Part shown: positions 34,935 to 43,598 of the stretch, one piece after another
Position numbering within the stretch: position 1 is the first letter of the stretch
How the letters are laid out: every line of letters begins with the position of its first letter
Assembly (NCBI GenBank): GCA_041651255.1
Contig: JBAZJP010000002.1
Location: 207,076 to 271,075 of the forward strand
From: Sulfuriferula sp041651255
Lineage (GTDB): Bacteria; Pseudomonadota; Gammaproteobacteria; Burkholderiales; Sulfuriferulaceae
DNA length: 64,000 nt
Direction of reading: 5' to 3'
Notes under the pieces: generated by a model
Seen by the model: the letters and a program-made list of their open reading frames with translations, nothing else
Database searches by the model: none
Told to the model about the DNA's origin: nothing
Made by a program: the position numbers and the translations under genes

Positions 34935-37068
34935 TACATCGCAAGATGAGGATACAGATGCGGCGATTGCACGCTTAGTGCTTGGCATGACAGCGACTGA
35001 TGCTGAGCTGGTACAGCAGGTTGCATTATGGTCACGTAGTCTGCCTGATACAGCGTTCATTGCTGGATATAGTCGTTGGCAGCATGCATTAGGTACGGCA
35101 TTGCAAGTGGTCGATTTGCATTTGGATGCATACAGCGTTGCTGCAGCGTTGCTGCTTGAGCTGGTGTTGGATGAGCATACGCCTGTGCCTGTTGAAGTGG
35201 TCAAGTTGGCGCAAGGTGTTGCCAAGATGGACAGTGTCGCGCAGTTGATTACTGGACAGGCTGAAGGGCGTAATCAGGTAGAGAATCTGCGTCAAATGCT
35301 GCTGGCTATGGTTGAAGATGTGCGTGTGGTGCTGATTAAGCTGGCCGAACGCGCGCATGCGTTGCGACTGGTGACGCCCAGTGAGGATGAAGATGCGCGT
35401 TGGCAAGTCGCTCAGGAAGTGCGTGAATTATTTGCGCCGCTGGCGAATCGTTTGGGTGTCTGGCAAATAAAATGGGAAATGGAAGATCTTTCCTATCGAA
35501 TTTTGGAGCCCGAACATTACAAGCAAATTGCGCGTTTATTGGATGAAAAGCGCCTGGACAGAGAGCGTTATATTGCAGATGTGTTGACCATGCTGCGTCA
35601 GGAATTAGCGGCAGTTGGCATTGCGGCTGACGTCACGGGGCGACCTAAACATATTGTAAGCATCATTAATAAAATGAAGCGCAAGCATTTGGCGTTCGAG
35701 CAATTATATGACATTCGTGCGGTACGAATTTTAGTTCCTGAGCTGAAGGATTGTTACACCGCGCTGGGCTTGGTACATCATTTGTGGCAGCCTATATCGG
35801 GTGAATTTGATGATTATATTGCGCATCCAAAAACGAATAATTACCGCTCTTTGCATACAGGCGTAATAGGCCCTGAAAACAAGGCGCTGGAAGTGCAGAT
35901 ACGGACATTTGATATGCATAACCATGCGGAATTGGGTGTGGCGGCGCATTGGCGTTATAAAGAGGGCGCGACTAAGGCATCGGGGGGTGAGGATAAAATC
36001 AGCTGGCTACGGCAGATACTGCAGTGGAAAGATGACTTGGCGGATGGTCAGGCGTTAGCGGATTTATTTAAGAACGAGTTATTCCAGGACCGGATATATG
36101 TATTGACGCCGCAGGGGCGGGTAGTGGACTTGCCTGCAGGCGCTAGTCCAGTGGATTTTGCTTATCACTTACATACTGATTTGGGACATCGTTGTCGGGG
36201 TGCCAAGGTTGATGGTGTAATCGTGACATTAAATACGCCATTAAAAAATGGGCAGCGTGTTGAGATTTTAACCGCCAAGCAAGGTACGCCCAGCCGAGAT
36301 TGGCTGAACCCAACTTTGGGATATTTGGTCACACCCCGCGCAAGAGCCAAAGTCAGGCATTGGTTTCGTTATCAATATTTCACTGAAAATATTGCGCAAG
36401 GTCGAGAGATTCTGGATCGCGAGTTGCGTCGTTTGGGGTTGATTGATACCAATATTGATAAAATCGCGCAAAAACTGAATGAGCCTAAAGGTGATGAGTT
36501 TTTTGCAGCGATAGGCCGTGGCGATGTGAGCGTTAAGCAGTTAAGTGATGCGGTTATTTCACTGCGTACACCTGTGCCCGCAGCTGCTCCAGTTAAGCGT
36601 GGTTTGCCAAATGCATCAAAGCACAAGCCTGATGAGGTGTTAATAGAGGGTGTTGGCGGTTTACCGATGACCTTGGCGCGTTGTTGCCAGCCTGCACCAC
36701 CGGCAGCCATTGTGGGATATATGACTCAAGGTCGTGGTGTGACGGTGCATAGGGCGGACTGCAGTAATGTATTGCGAGTCCAGGGTGAGCGCAAAGCGCG
36801 GTTGCTGGCAGCGAGCTGGGCGGGTGATGTTGAGCAGTTTAGCTGTGATATTTTAGTAGTCGCTTATGATCGGCATGGTTTGTTGCGTGATATATCCGAT
36901 ATCTTTACCAAAGCGCAGATGGCGGTGACTCGGGTGAATACTGAAACCCAAGGCGAGATGGCGACTATGGCATTTCGTGTATTGGTGAGCCAGCCTCAAC
37001 AAATTCAACGAGCGTTGGGGAAAATTGCAGCGCTTGCTAATGTAGTCAGCGCGATAGAGAGGGAATAG
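34915..37068 (+). CDS. relA: (p)ppGpp synthetase RelA
   Basis: A 717-residue RelA/SpoT-homologue. The N-terminal hydrolase region lacks the HD metal motif: the place where HDxVED is expected reads LELVLDEH. The synthetase domain carries EFDDYIAHPKTNNYRSLHT, so its EXDD signature is the RelA-type, not the bifunctional RXKD. TGS (DRIYVLTPQGRVVDLPAGAS), a zinc-finger-like and an ACT domain follow. It should make (p)ppGpp on ribosomes under amino-acid starvation. The ATG pair at 34915/34918 overlaps comEC; longer upstream starts are less likely. Confidence 0.93.
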   Translation: MMVTTNNTSQDEDTDAAIARLVLGMTATDAELVQQVALWSRSLPDTAFIAGYSRWQHALGTALQVVDLHLDAYSVAAALLLELVLDEHTPVPVEVVKLAQGVAKMDSVAQLITGQAEGRNQVENLRQMLLAMVEDVRVVLIKLAERAHALRLVTPSEDEDARWQVAQEVRELFAPLANRLGVWQIKWEMEDLSYRILEPEHYKQIARLLDEKRLDRERYIADVLTMLRQELAAVGIAADVTGRPKHIVSIINKMKRKHLAFEQLYDIRAVRILVPELKDCYTALGLVHHLWQPISGEFDDYIAHPKTNNYRSLHTGVIGPENKALEVQIRTFDMHNHAELGVAAHWRYKEGATKASGGEDKISWLRQILQWKDDLADGQALADLFKNELFQDRIYVLTPQGRVVDLPAGASPVDFAYHLHTDLGHRCRGAKVDGVIVTLNTPLKNGQRVEILTAKQGTPSRDWLNPTLGYLVTPRARAKVRHWFRYQYFTENIAQGREILDRELRRLGLIDTNIDKIAQKLNEPKGDEFFAAIGRGDVSVKQLSDAVISLRTPVPAAAPVKRGLPNASKHKPDEVLIEGVGGLPMTLARCCQPAPPAAIVGYMTQGRGVTVHRADCSNVLRVQGERKARLLAASWAGDVEQFSCDILVVAYDRHGLLRDISDIFTKAQMAVTRVNTETQGEMATMAFRVLVSQPQQIQRALGKIAALANVVSAIERE

Positions 37069-37071
37069 AAA

Positions 37072-37299
37072 ATGCAGAATAGTCAGGAAATTGAATTTGA
37101 GTTACAGGGTGAGTTTGTTGAGTTAAACCAATTGCTCAAATTAGTTGGGGTAGTTGATAGTGGGGGAGCTGGTAAACATCTGGTGTCCGAGGGCGTAGTG
37201 CAAGTCGATGGTCAGCAAGAACTGCGTAAAACTTGCAAAATTCGTGCTGGTCAAATTGTTACCTTGGGGGATGTGCATATCAAGGTGGTTAAATCTTGA
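37072..37299 (+). CDS. S4-like RNA-binding protein (YbcJ family)
   Basis: A 75-residue protein made of one S4-type RNA-binding domain. The core EFVELNQLLKLVGVVDSGGA and the strand region VVQVDGQQELRKTCKIRAGQ are typical of YbcJ. Its RNA target is unknown. It follows relA by 3 bp and ends the uvrB-comEC-relA unit. Confidence 0.88.
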   Translation: MQNSQEIEFELQGEFVELNQLLKLVGVVDSGGAGKHLVSEGVVQVDGQQELRKTCKIRAGQIVTLGDVHIKVVKS

Positions 37300-37451
37300 T
37301 TGGCCTATGTGCATATATTTGTTTTAAACATGTTCCTGTGCTGTGCAGTAGGCCTTAATTCATCGAAGATCATTAAATATGGAAGTGGTTTGTTTGTTGT
37401 TTTAATGCAACGCAATAATTGCTGAAAAATGGATATTGGGCGTTTTAAACA

Positions 37452-37487
37452 AATAATGAAATTTATTTAAAAATAAATTTCATTATT
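37452..37487. repeat. Perfect 17-bp AT-rich palindrome
   Basis: Arms of 17 nt (37452-37468 and 37471-37487) are exact reverse complements around a 2-nt centre. The left arm is AATAATGAAATTTATTT. Each arm has only one G:C pair. It could form a cruciform, act as a binding site for a nucleoid or flagellar regulator, or end the relA transcript (T-rich on both sides). Confidence 0.85.
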
Positions 37488-37508
37488 AATCAGTTATTTA
37501 ATGTTAAG

Positions 37509-37534
37509 TCATAAAAATATTTAATTTTTTATGA
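37509..37534. repeat. Second AT-rich palindrome
   Basis: Perfect 9-bp arms TCATAAAAA / TTTTTATGA with an 8-nt centre, 21 bp after the larger palindrome. Probably part of the same control region. Confidence 0.7.
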
Positions 37535-37887
37535 AAAAAATCCTAAAGTTTTGTAAATTGCTGCCGATAACAGAAATGAGATGAAAATTTTCTTATATTA
37601 ATTTCATTGTTCAGTAGTTTTCGTCTTACTTTCTGAAGTTTATTTTAAGTTGTTTCCTATAATAAATTCAGAGAATTCAATGTGATATATTTTGACAGGG
37701 CCTTTTTTAGGTTTTGTTTAGTTGCGCCTGTAAGACATTTCCCTGCTATTCAAGTCCTCACTTCATTACTTAAAAAACAGCGTAAGCCTGCTTTTCGTTT
37801 TGTTCTTATCGTTCCAATATACAGTCACTAACAGGGGAAACAGTAGTTTCCATACGAAGATTAGCGATGTAACAGAGGGGAATTAAA

Positions 37888-38205
37888 ATGAATATAGACG
37901 ATATGCTGGCTGAAATCCGTGATGCTAATTTGAACTATTTAATGTTGGCACAGCAGTTAATTCGTGCCGATAAGGCCGCTGCAATTTTTCGTTTGGGTAT
38001 TGATATTCAAATCGCAGATATATTGGAAAGCTTGAGTAATGCGCAAGTACTCAAGCTTGCAAGTAATAATATGATGCTTACTCGTTTTCGCTTTGACGAT
38101 AGCGCTATTTTGGGTATGCTTACAAATTATACGAAAGATCGTGCTTTAGGACATTCTCATGCAGCGATATTAATGGCTGGTCAATCAGTTGAGGAACTCG
38201 TTTAA
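37888..38205 (+). CDS. flhD: Flagellar master regulator subunit FlhD
   Basis: A 105-residue helical protein matching FlhD (LAEIRDANLNYLMLAQQLIR at the start, FRLGIDIQIADILESLSNAQ in the middle). With FlhC it forms the FlhD4C2 complex that activates class II flagellar operons with sigma-70. The site AGAGGGGAA precedes the ATG. It is followed 36 bp later by flhC, as usual. The GGGGA in the ribosome-binding site and in the upstream hairpin are of the kind bound by CsrA. Confidence 0.95.
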   Translation: MNIDDMLAEIRDANLNYLMLAQQLIRADKAAAIFRLGIDIQIADILESLSNAQVLKLASNNMMLTRFRFDDSAILGMLTNYTKDRALGHSHAAILMAGQSVEELV

Positions 38206-38241
38206 GCGCGTTGGGGTAGTTACTGCGGAGGTGTTTGTATC

Positions 38242-38790
38242 ATGACTAAAAAAAGTGTCCTTAATGAGGCACAGGACATACATCTAGCAACAGAACTTAT
38301 TAAACTGGGCGCGCGTTGTCAGTTGCTTGAGTCAGAAACATCGCTATCACGTGAGCGTTTGTTAACACTGTATAAAGAAGTTAAAGGGGTATCTCCACCC
38401 AAGGGCATGTTGCCATTCTCTACGGATTGGTTTTTGACATGGCAACCCAATATTCACTCGTCTATATTTCTAAATATCTATCGTTATTTAGTTCAGCACG
38501 CTGAGATGGATGGTGTTCGCGCCATTATGAAAGCGTATCAGTTGTACCTTGAGCAGATTGAAGTGAAGCCTGATGAGGAAGCCGTATTGTCCTTGATGCG
38601 GGCTTGGACATTGGTTCGGTTTATTGATAATAAAATGCTTGCGTCTACAGCGTGCTCACAATGTGGCGGAAATTTTGTGATTGATAAGTATGATTTGAAT
38701 CAGCATTACGTGTGTGGATTATGCCATTTGCCGTCGCGTGCAGGAAAAACCAATAAGAAGGCTCATGTGGCTGATATAGTTTCCCAATAA
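38242..38790 (+). CDS. flhC: Flagellar master regulator subunit FlhC
   Basis: A 182-residue zinc-binding partner of FlhD. The four-cysteine zinc site is visible as CSQCGGNF and YVCGLCHLPS (about residues 137-157). The N-terminal helical part (ATELIKLGARCQLLESETSL) contacts DNA and FlhD. Genes for most flagellar structure are not in the window; motA and motB follow one gene later. Confidence 0.95.
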   Translation: MTKKSVLNEAQDIHLATELIKLGARCQLLESETSLSRERLLTLYKEVKGVSPPKGMLPFSTDWFLTWQPNIHSSIFLNIYRYLVQHAEMDGVRAIMKAYQLYLEQIEVKPDEEAVLSLMRAWTLVRFIDNKMLASTACSQCGGNFVIDKYDLNQHYVCGLCHLPSRAGKTNKKAHVADIVSQ

Positions 38791-38799
38791 ATAAACACA

Positions 38800-39582
38800 T
38801 TGACCAACTCACCTGCCTTGCGCTCATTATTGCGCTTGCCAGCAGTTAAAGCACTGATCGTTCAGATAGTTACTGCTGGTTTAATCGTCCTGGTATTCCA
38901 GTTTTGGAGTCGCTGGTTTCAAATCCCATTTTTATCTATTGGCTGGATTGCTTTGTCACAAGCGTTCATTGCTGCGCTATTGTCGAAAAAAATAGGTCTG
39001 GCTACTTGGTGGTGGGGAATTCAGTTTGCGATGCCATTTGCATTGCTTGCTGCGTTGAGTTGGCAGCTGCCTGCCGGCATTTATCTGGGGGCTTTTTTAT
39101 TCTTTGTGGTGTTTTATGGGCATACTTTTCGTACTCAAGTGCCCTATTATCCATCGAGTAAGTCTACGTGGCGCGGTGTGGAAAGTGTGTTGCCCAAGGA
39201 GCGCCCTTTGTATATTATTGATGTGGGCAGTGGTTTGGGTGGTTTGGTGCTGTATCTGGCTCAACGATATCCTGCTCATCAGGTTGTAGGGGTGGAGTTG
39301 TCCTGGCTACCTTGGTTGTTTAGTTGGTTGCGTGGTCGTCTAGCTAACAGTAGCGCTCAATTCCTGCATGTTGATTACATGGGGCTGGATTTCACCCAGT
39401 TTGATGTGGTGTTTGCCTATTTGTCGCCTGTGGCGATGCCGTCCTTGTGGCATAAGGCGCGAGCTGAAATGCGGCCAGGTACTATTTTATTGAGTAATGA
39501 GTTTGTGGTGCCAGAGCACCCTGCAGATTTAATAATTCAAACAGAACAGATGCGCACGCCACTTTATGCGTGGTATATTTGA
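38800..39582 (+). CDS. Membrane-anchored class I methyltransferase
   Basis: A 260-residue protein with three or four N-terminal hydrophobic segments (about 18-110) followed by a SAM-binding domain: IIDVGSGLGGLVLYLAQRYP near 140 and an acidic VVGVELSW. No NPPY-type motif is visible, so the target cannot be told; lipids are possible given the membrane anchor. A TTG start at 38800 is the best available, without a clear ribosome-binding site. It lies 9 bp after flhC and 114 bp before motA. Confidence 0.72.
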   Translation: MTNSPALRSLLRLPAVKALIVQIVTAGLIVLVFQFWSRWFQIPFLSIGWIALSQAFIAALLSKKIGLATWWWGIQFAMPFALLAALSWQLPAGIYLGAFLFFVVFYGHTFRTQVPYYPSSKSTWRGVESVLPKERPLYIIDVGSGLGGLVLYLAQRYPAHQVVGVELSWLPWLFSWLRGRLANSSAQFLHVDYMGLDFTQFDVVFAYLSPVAMPSLWHKARAEMRPGTILLSNEFVVPEHPADLIIQTEQMRTPLYAWYI

Positions 39583-39696
39583 CGACATTTTAATGTGTGC
39601 GTTTATTCATAGGATTGAAGTTGGGCGTTATTTCGTTTAGTTCGCCTTAATAATAATGAAGTTGGATGGTTTTCCCAAAGTGGGAGGGAGCAACAA

Positions 39697-40557
39697 ATGT
39701 TAGTGATCGTTGGCTATGTGGTTGTTCTCGGTTCGGTTTTTGGTGGTTTTGCTTTGGCTGGTGGTCATTTAGCGGCATTGTTTCAGCCATTGGAGTTGCT
39801 GATGATTGGCGGTGGTGCAGGAGGAGCTTTCTTTGTCGGTAACAATGCCAAAGCGGTCAAAGCAACGTTAAAATCCTTGCCTGAAATTTTTAAAGGTTCT
39901 CGTTATAACAAAGCGCTATACATGGATTTACTCGCGTTATTGTTTGAGATATTGAGTAAGGTGCGAAAAGAGGGTTTGATGTCGATAGAGGGTGATATTG
40001 AAACTCCCGATGCCAGCCCGTTGTTCAGTAAATATCCTTCCATTGTTAATGACCACCATCTTATGGAGTTTATGACTGACTATCTGCGTTTAATGGTTTC
40101 AGGAAATATGGACGCATTGCAGATAGAAAACTTGATGGACAACGAATTGGAAACTCACCATCATGAAGGTTCCGTGGGTGCGCACTGCATCGCTAAACTA
40201 GGTGATGGTTTGCCCGCTTTTGGTATCGTTGCGGCGGTAATGGGGGTTGTTCACACCATGGAATCAGTAGGTGCGCCGCCCGCAGAACTGGGTATGTTGA
40301 TTGCACATGCGCTGGTTGGGACGTTCTTGGGTATTTTGTTGGCTTATGGATTCGTTGGTCCACTTTCGGGTTTGCTTGAGCAGAAATTGGATGAATCAAG
40401 CAAGACCTTTCAATGTGCAAAAATTACGCTGTTAGCGAGTTTGAATGGTTATGCACCTGCATTGGCCGTCGAATTTGGACGCAAAGTGCTGTATTCAACA
40501 GAGCGCCCGACGTTCCTTGAACTCGAAGAGCATGTTAAACAAGCTAAGTCTAAATAA
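39697..40557 (+). CDS. motA: Flagellar stator protein MotA
   Basis: A 286-residue inner-membrane protein with four TM segments. MotA landmarks are the N-terminal GSVFGGFALAGGHLAALFQP, the cytoplasmic loop, and KLGDGLPAFGIVAAVMGVVH with the TM4 region MLIAHALVGTFLGILLAYGF. With MotB it forms the proton-driven stator. AGGGAG precedes the ATG. motB follows by 11 bp. Confidence 0.95.
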   Translation: MLVIVGYVVVLGSVFGGFALAGGHLAALFQPLELLMIGGGAGGAFFVGNNAKAVKATLKSLPEIFKGSRYNKALYMDLLALLFEILSKVRKEGLMSIEGDIETPDASPLFSKYPSIVNDHHLMEFMTDYLRLMVSGNMDALQIENLMDNELETHHHEGSVGAHCIAKLGDGLPAFGIVAAVMGVVHTMESVGAPPAELGMLIAHALVGTFLGILLAYGFVGPLSGLLEQKLDESSKTFQCAKITLLASLNGYAPALAVEFGRKVLYSTERPTFLELEEHVKQAKSK

Positions 40558-40568
40558 GCGGGGTTAAT

Positions 40569-41501
40569 ATGGCTGAAGTACGCCCCATCATTATAAAGCG
40601 AATCAAAAAAGTTGCTGGTGGTCATCACGGAGGTGCATGGAAAATCGCGTATGCTGACTTCGTGACAGCAATGATGGCTTTTTTCCTGTTGATGTGGTTG
40701 TTAGGATCAACAGCAAAAGGTGACTTGAAAGGAATTTCAGATTATTTTTCTACTCCGTTAAAAGTTGCGATGGCGGGTGGTTCAGGTAGTGGAGACAGTT
40801 CGAGTGTTATTCAGGGTGGTGGTAAAGACTTGACGCGCAAAGAGGGTCAAGTAAACAAAGCTACAGATCCAGTTCAGAAAAAAACTTATGACCTAAAAGC
40901 GGCGCAGGCAGATTTGGCCAAGTTAGAGGCCGTGCGTTTAAAAGCGCTGAAATCGCGGATTGAAGCTTCAATTGATGCAAATCCTATGCTTAAGCAATTT
41001 AAGAAGCAATTGTTGCTGGATATTACGTCTGAGGGTTTACGTATTCAAATTGTGGATGAAAAAAATCGTCCCATGTTCGCATCAGCCAAAGCCGAGCTGC
41101 AGCCTTATACAAAAGAGATATTGCATGAAATCGGCAAAACTTTAAATGAAGTGCCAAATAAAATTACGCTGTCAGGTCATACCGATGCCACGCCTTATGC
41201 AAACGGTGGCACGTCTTATAGTAACTGGGAGTTGTCGACGGATAGAGCCAACGCTTCGCGTCGCGAATTAATTGCTGGTGGGATGGATGACAGCAAAATG
41301 TTACGTGTAGTGGGTTTAGGTTCGGCTATTCCCTTTGATAAACAAGATCCTATGAACCCGATTAATCGGCGTATCAGTATTATTGTAATGAATAAAAAAA
41401 CGGAAGATGCTGTTATTAAAGATGGTAGCGTGCTAAATGCCAAGGATGGCGCAGAAGTCAAATCCGGGCTGGATAATGCCCAGCCAGCGTCGGCTCATTA
41501 A
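40569..41501 (+). CDS. motB: Flagellar stator protein MotB
   Basis: A 310-residue protein with one N-terminal TM segment containing the proton-carrying aspartate D30 (KIAYADFVTAMMAFFLLMWL). A linker/plug follows, then a C-terminal OmpA-like peptidoglycan-binding domain (LSGHTDATPYANGGTSYSNW, STDRANASRREL, NRRISIIVM). It anchors the stator to the cell wall. Coupled with motA. Confidence 0.95.
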   Translation: MAEVRPIIIKRIKKVAGGHHGGAWKIAYADFVTAMMAFFLLMWLLGSTAKGDLKGISDYFSTPLKVAMAGGSGSGDSSSVIQGGGKDLTRKEGQVNKATDPVQKKTYDLKAAQADLAKLEAVRLKALKSRIEASIDANPMLKQFKKQLLLDITSEGLRIQIVDEKNRPMFASAKAELQPYTKEILHEIGKTLNEVPNKITLSGHTDATPYANGGTSYSNWELSTDRANASRRELIAGGMDDSKMLRVVGLGSAIPFDKQDPMNPINRRISIIVMNKKTEDAVIKDGSVLNAKDGAEVKSGLDNAQPASAH

Positions 41502-41608
41502 CTTCTTCAGATGGTGAGAGCAATTCACTAGTACATACCGCTTATTGTTCGGATTTTGTGTTGGGCACATACTATCGGGATAATTTAATGAGCGACGGGA
41601 GATAAACG

Positions 41609-42877
41609 ATGTTATTTGAAAGTTTTGGTCAGGCGCAATCTGTTTTGTTGTGGGTAACTTTTGGCTTGGCAGTAGTGTTAGGTTTGGTGGCGAATAAAAC
41701 CAATTTTTGTACCATGGGTGCAGTGTCTGATTGGGTTAACATGGGTGATCTAGGACGGATGCGTGCATGGTTATTGGCCATTGCCGTTGCCATGTTAGGC
41801 GTGTCAGTTTTAGAGTATTTAGGTCTGGCGAATTTAGATGCCTCGTTCCCGCCATATCGTGGCGCACAGTTAATTTGGGCGGAGAATATTTTTGGTGGTC
41901 TGTTGTTTGGTATCGGTATGACTTACGCTTCTGGTTGCGGTAACAAGACCTTGATTCGTATCGGTGGCGGCAATATTAAATCGATAGTCGTATTGCTGAT
42001 TATCGCTGTGATTGCCTATTACATGGTGAATCCTTTCCCTGGGACTGATAAAACGCTATTTACCGTTTTGTTTAATGGTTGGTTGCGTCCATTGGCAATC
42101 AATGTGGGCACGCATCAAGATTTGGCTTCGTTCCTGGTGAATGATGCGAGCGTGAAACAAGCCCGTTTGGTGTTGGGTGTGTTGATTGCATTATTAATCG
42201 CTGTGTTTGTGTTCAAGTCCAGAGATTTCCGTGCAAGCAAAGACAACATTATTGGTGGTTTAGTAGTGGGGTTGGTTGTATTAGGTGCTTGGTATATCAG
42301 TACTGTGGTGGGTGTGAAAACCCCTGATGGCACGGTGTATACATTGCAGTCATATGTCCAGGAGTGGGATTTTGCTGCAGGTCCGGACGATATCAAACCT
42401 GCAGACAGTCGTCCCTTAAGTCCACAATCCTTTACTTTTATCAATCCCATGGGGCAAACATTAGGCTACGCTGTAGGTAAGTTTGATAGTAGTCTGTTAA
42501 CGTTTGGTGTGATGGCGTTGGCGGGTGTTATTGCTGGCTCGTTGCTATGGTCGCTGCTAAGCCGTAATTTCCGTATTGAGTGGTTTGCGTCTTTTGTGGA
42601 CTTTCGTAATCATGTGTTTGGTGCGATATTAATGGGTTTTGGTGGTGTGTTGGCGATGGGTTGTACCATAGGTCAAGGTATTACAGGCATGTCTACATTA
42701 GCATTGGGTTCATTTTTGGCGTTGATCAGTATTGTATTTGGTAGTGCGATGACTATGCGTATGCAATATTACAAGCTGGTCTATGAAGCCGATGCGAGTT
42801 TTATGAAAGCATTATTTAGTAGTCTGGTTGACTTTAAATTGCTACCTGCCTTTATGCGGAAACTCGAAGCCGTTTAA
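41609..42877 (+). CDS. YeeE/YedE (TsuA-like) sulfur-compound permease
   Basis: A 422-residue inner-membrane protein made of two related halves, each with a cysteine-bearing signature: NKTNFCTMGAVSDW and YASGCGNKTLIRIGGGN in the first, MGFGGVLAMGCTIGQGITG in the second. TsuA proteins pass thiosulfate by sequential cysteine contacts; YedE relatives are linked to selenium. A sulfur-oxidising lifestyle fits the former. No TusA/YeeD gene is adjacent. A perfect terminator follows. Confidence 0.88.
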   Translation: MLFESFGQAQSVLLWVTFGLAVVLGLVANKTNFCTMGAVSDWVNMGDLGRMRAWLLAIAVAMLGVSVLEYLGLANLDASFPPYRGAQLIWAENIFGGLLFGIGMTYASGCGNKTLIRIGGGNIKSIVVLLIIAVIAYYMVNPFPGTDKTLFTVLFNGWLRPLAINVGTHQDLASFLVNDASVKQARLVLGVLIALLIAVFVFKSRDFRASKDNIIGGLVVGLVVLGAWYISTVVGVKTPDGTVYTLQSYVQEWDFAAGPDDIKPADSRPLSPQSFTFINPMGQTLGYAVGKFDSSLLTFGVMALAGVIAGSLLWSLLSRNFRIEWFASFVDFRNHVFGAILMGFGGVLAMGCTIGQGITGMSTLALGSFLALISIVFGSAMTMRMQYYKLVYEADASFMKALFSSLVDFKLLPAFMRKLEAV

Positions 42878-42894
42878 GTTTGGTGTCGAACATC

Positions 42895-42929
42895 AAGCCC
42901 CTTGCATTTTACAATGCAAGGGGCTTTTT
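42895..42929. terminator. Strong bidirectional intrinsic terminator
   Basis: Perfect 14-bp stem AAGCCCCTTGCATT / AATGCAAGGGGCTT around the loop TTAC, with T-runs beyond on both strands. It serves the YeeE-type gene and the convergent cupin gene. Confidence 0.95.
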
Positions 42930-42958
42930 ATTAGGTGGGAATGTCTAAATGACCGACT

Positions 42959-43594
42959 TTAACCAATATGGGTACAACCTGATTTGCTAAATGGCTGATG
43001 CATGCTCAGATGTGGGCTACGTAGCCATGTGCCTAATGGATAGTCACCGTGTTCATCTTGAAACGTGCCTTCCAACACCAGGATTTCTTCACCACCATAG
43101 TGTCGATGAGCCTGGAAATAAGTGCCAGGTTGCCAGCGTACCAATGCGGTATGTTCTCCTTGGAATTCGCTCAATGGCATGACGCTTAACCCATCAGTTA
43201 GACCTGGCAACCACGGTGTAGTGTTAGTGTTAATCACGATGCGTTGTGTATCATTGGGTTGCATATAGCGCAATTTGACGAAGATCGTACAGCCTGTTTC
43301 ACTTGATGGACTGTGGGTAGAGCCAGGTGGGTTCCTGATGTATGTGCCAGCAGGATAAACACCGTGCTCATCTCTTAAAGTACCTTCAAGTACGAATATT
43401 TCCTCGCCTAAGTCATGCGTATGCGAACTGAACTGCGTTCCAGCCTGGTAACGTACAATCGAGGTGGCACGAGCTTGCTCTGCGCCGTTGCGCTCCAGTA
43501 AGCGGCGTTCTATACCTGCAATCGGTGAGGATACCCATGATAGGGTATCAGGATGAATACTAACTGCTAGATTGTGGTCGGCGTTGACTAACAT
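42959..43594 (-). CDS. Double-cupin (ChrR-like) protein, frameshifted at C-terminus
   Basis: The 211-residue readable product has two cupin domains with metal-ligand motifs (SSHTHDLGEEIFVLEG near 60 and QAHRHYGGEEILVLEG near 155), like anti-sigma-factor ChrR C-terminal domains. Each domain should end in GCTIFVK; the second reads GCTHIG and stops. Dropping one C of the CCC at 42969-42971 restores GCTILVKVGHLDIPT and a stop at 42931. So the gene has a 1-nt insertion or sequencing error. The start at 43594 (MLVNADHNL) fits the family better than 43639, which overlaps psiE by 41 nt. Confidence 0.8.
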   Translation of the reverse strand: MLVNADHNLAVSIHPDTLSWVSSPIAGIERRLLERNGAEQARATSIVRYQAGTQFSSHTHDLGEEIFVLEGTLRDEHGVYPAGTYIRNPPGSTHSPSSETGCTIFVKLRYMQPNDTQRIVINTNTTPWLPGLTDGLSVMPLSEFQGEHTALVRWQPGTYFQAHRHYGGEEILVLEGTFQDEHGDYPLGTWLRSPHLSMHQPFSKSGCTHIG

Positions 43595-43598
43595 TTCA

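Larger units (their letters stand above)
37300..37887. other. 588-bp AT-rich non-coding region upstream of flhDC
   Basis: No gene is seen. The stretch is strongly AT-rich and full of palindromes (37452-37487, 37509-37534, GAAAATTTTC near 37580). It carries candidate promoter elements nearer flhD: TATAAT at 37658-37663, and TTGACA at 37692-37697 with a poor -10. A leader hairpin GGAAAC-AGTA-GTTTCC lies at 37836-37851. Long, heavily regulated leaders are typical of flhDC master operons. Confidence 0.7.

Noticed and set aside
37300..37887. Possible small gene or RNA upstream of flhD
   Set aside because: No open frame with a ribosome-binding site and no known RNA structure recognised; treated as control region.
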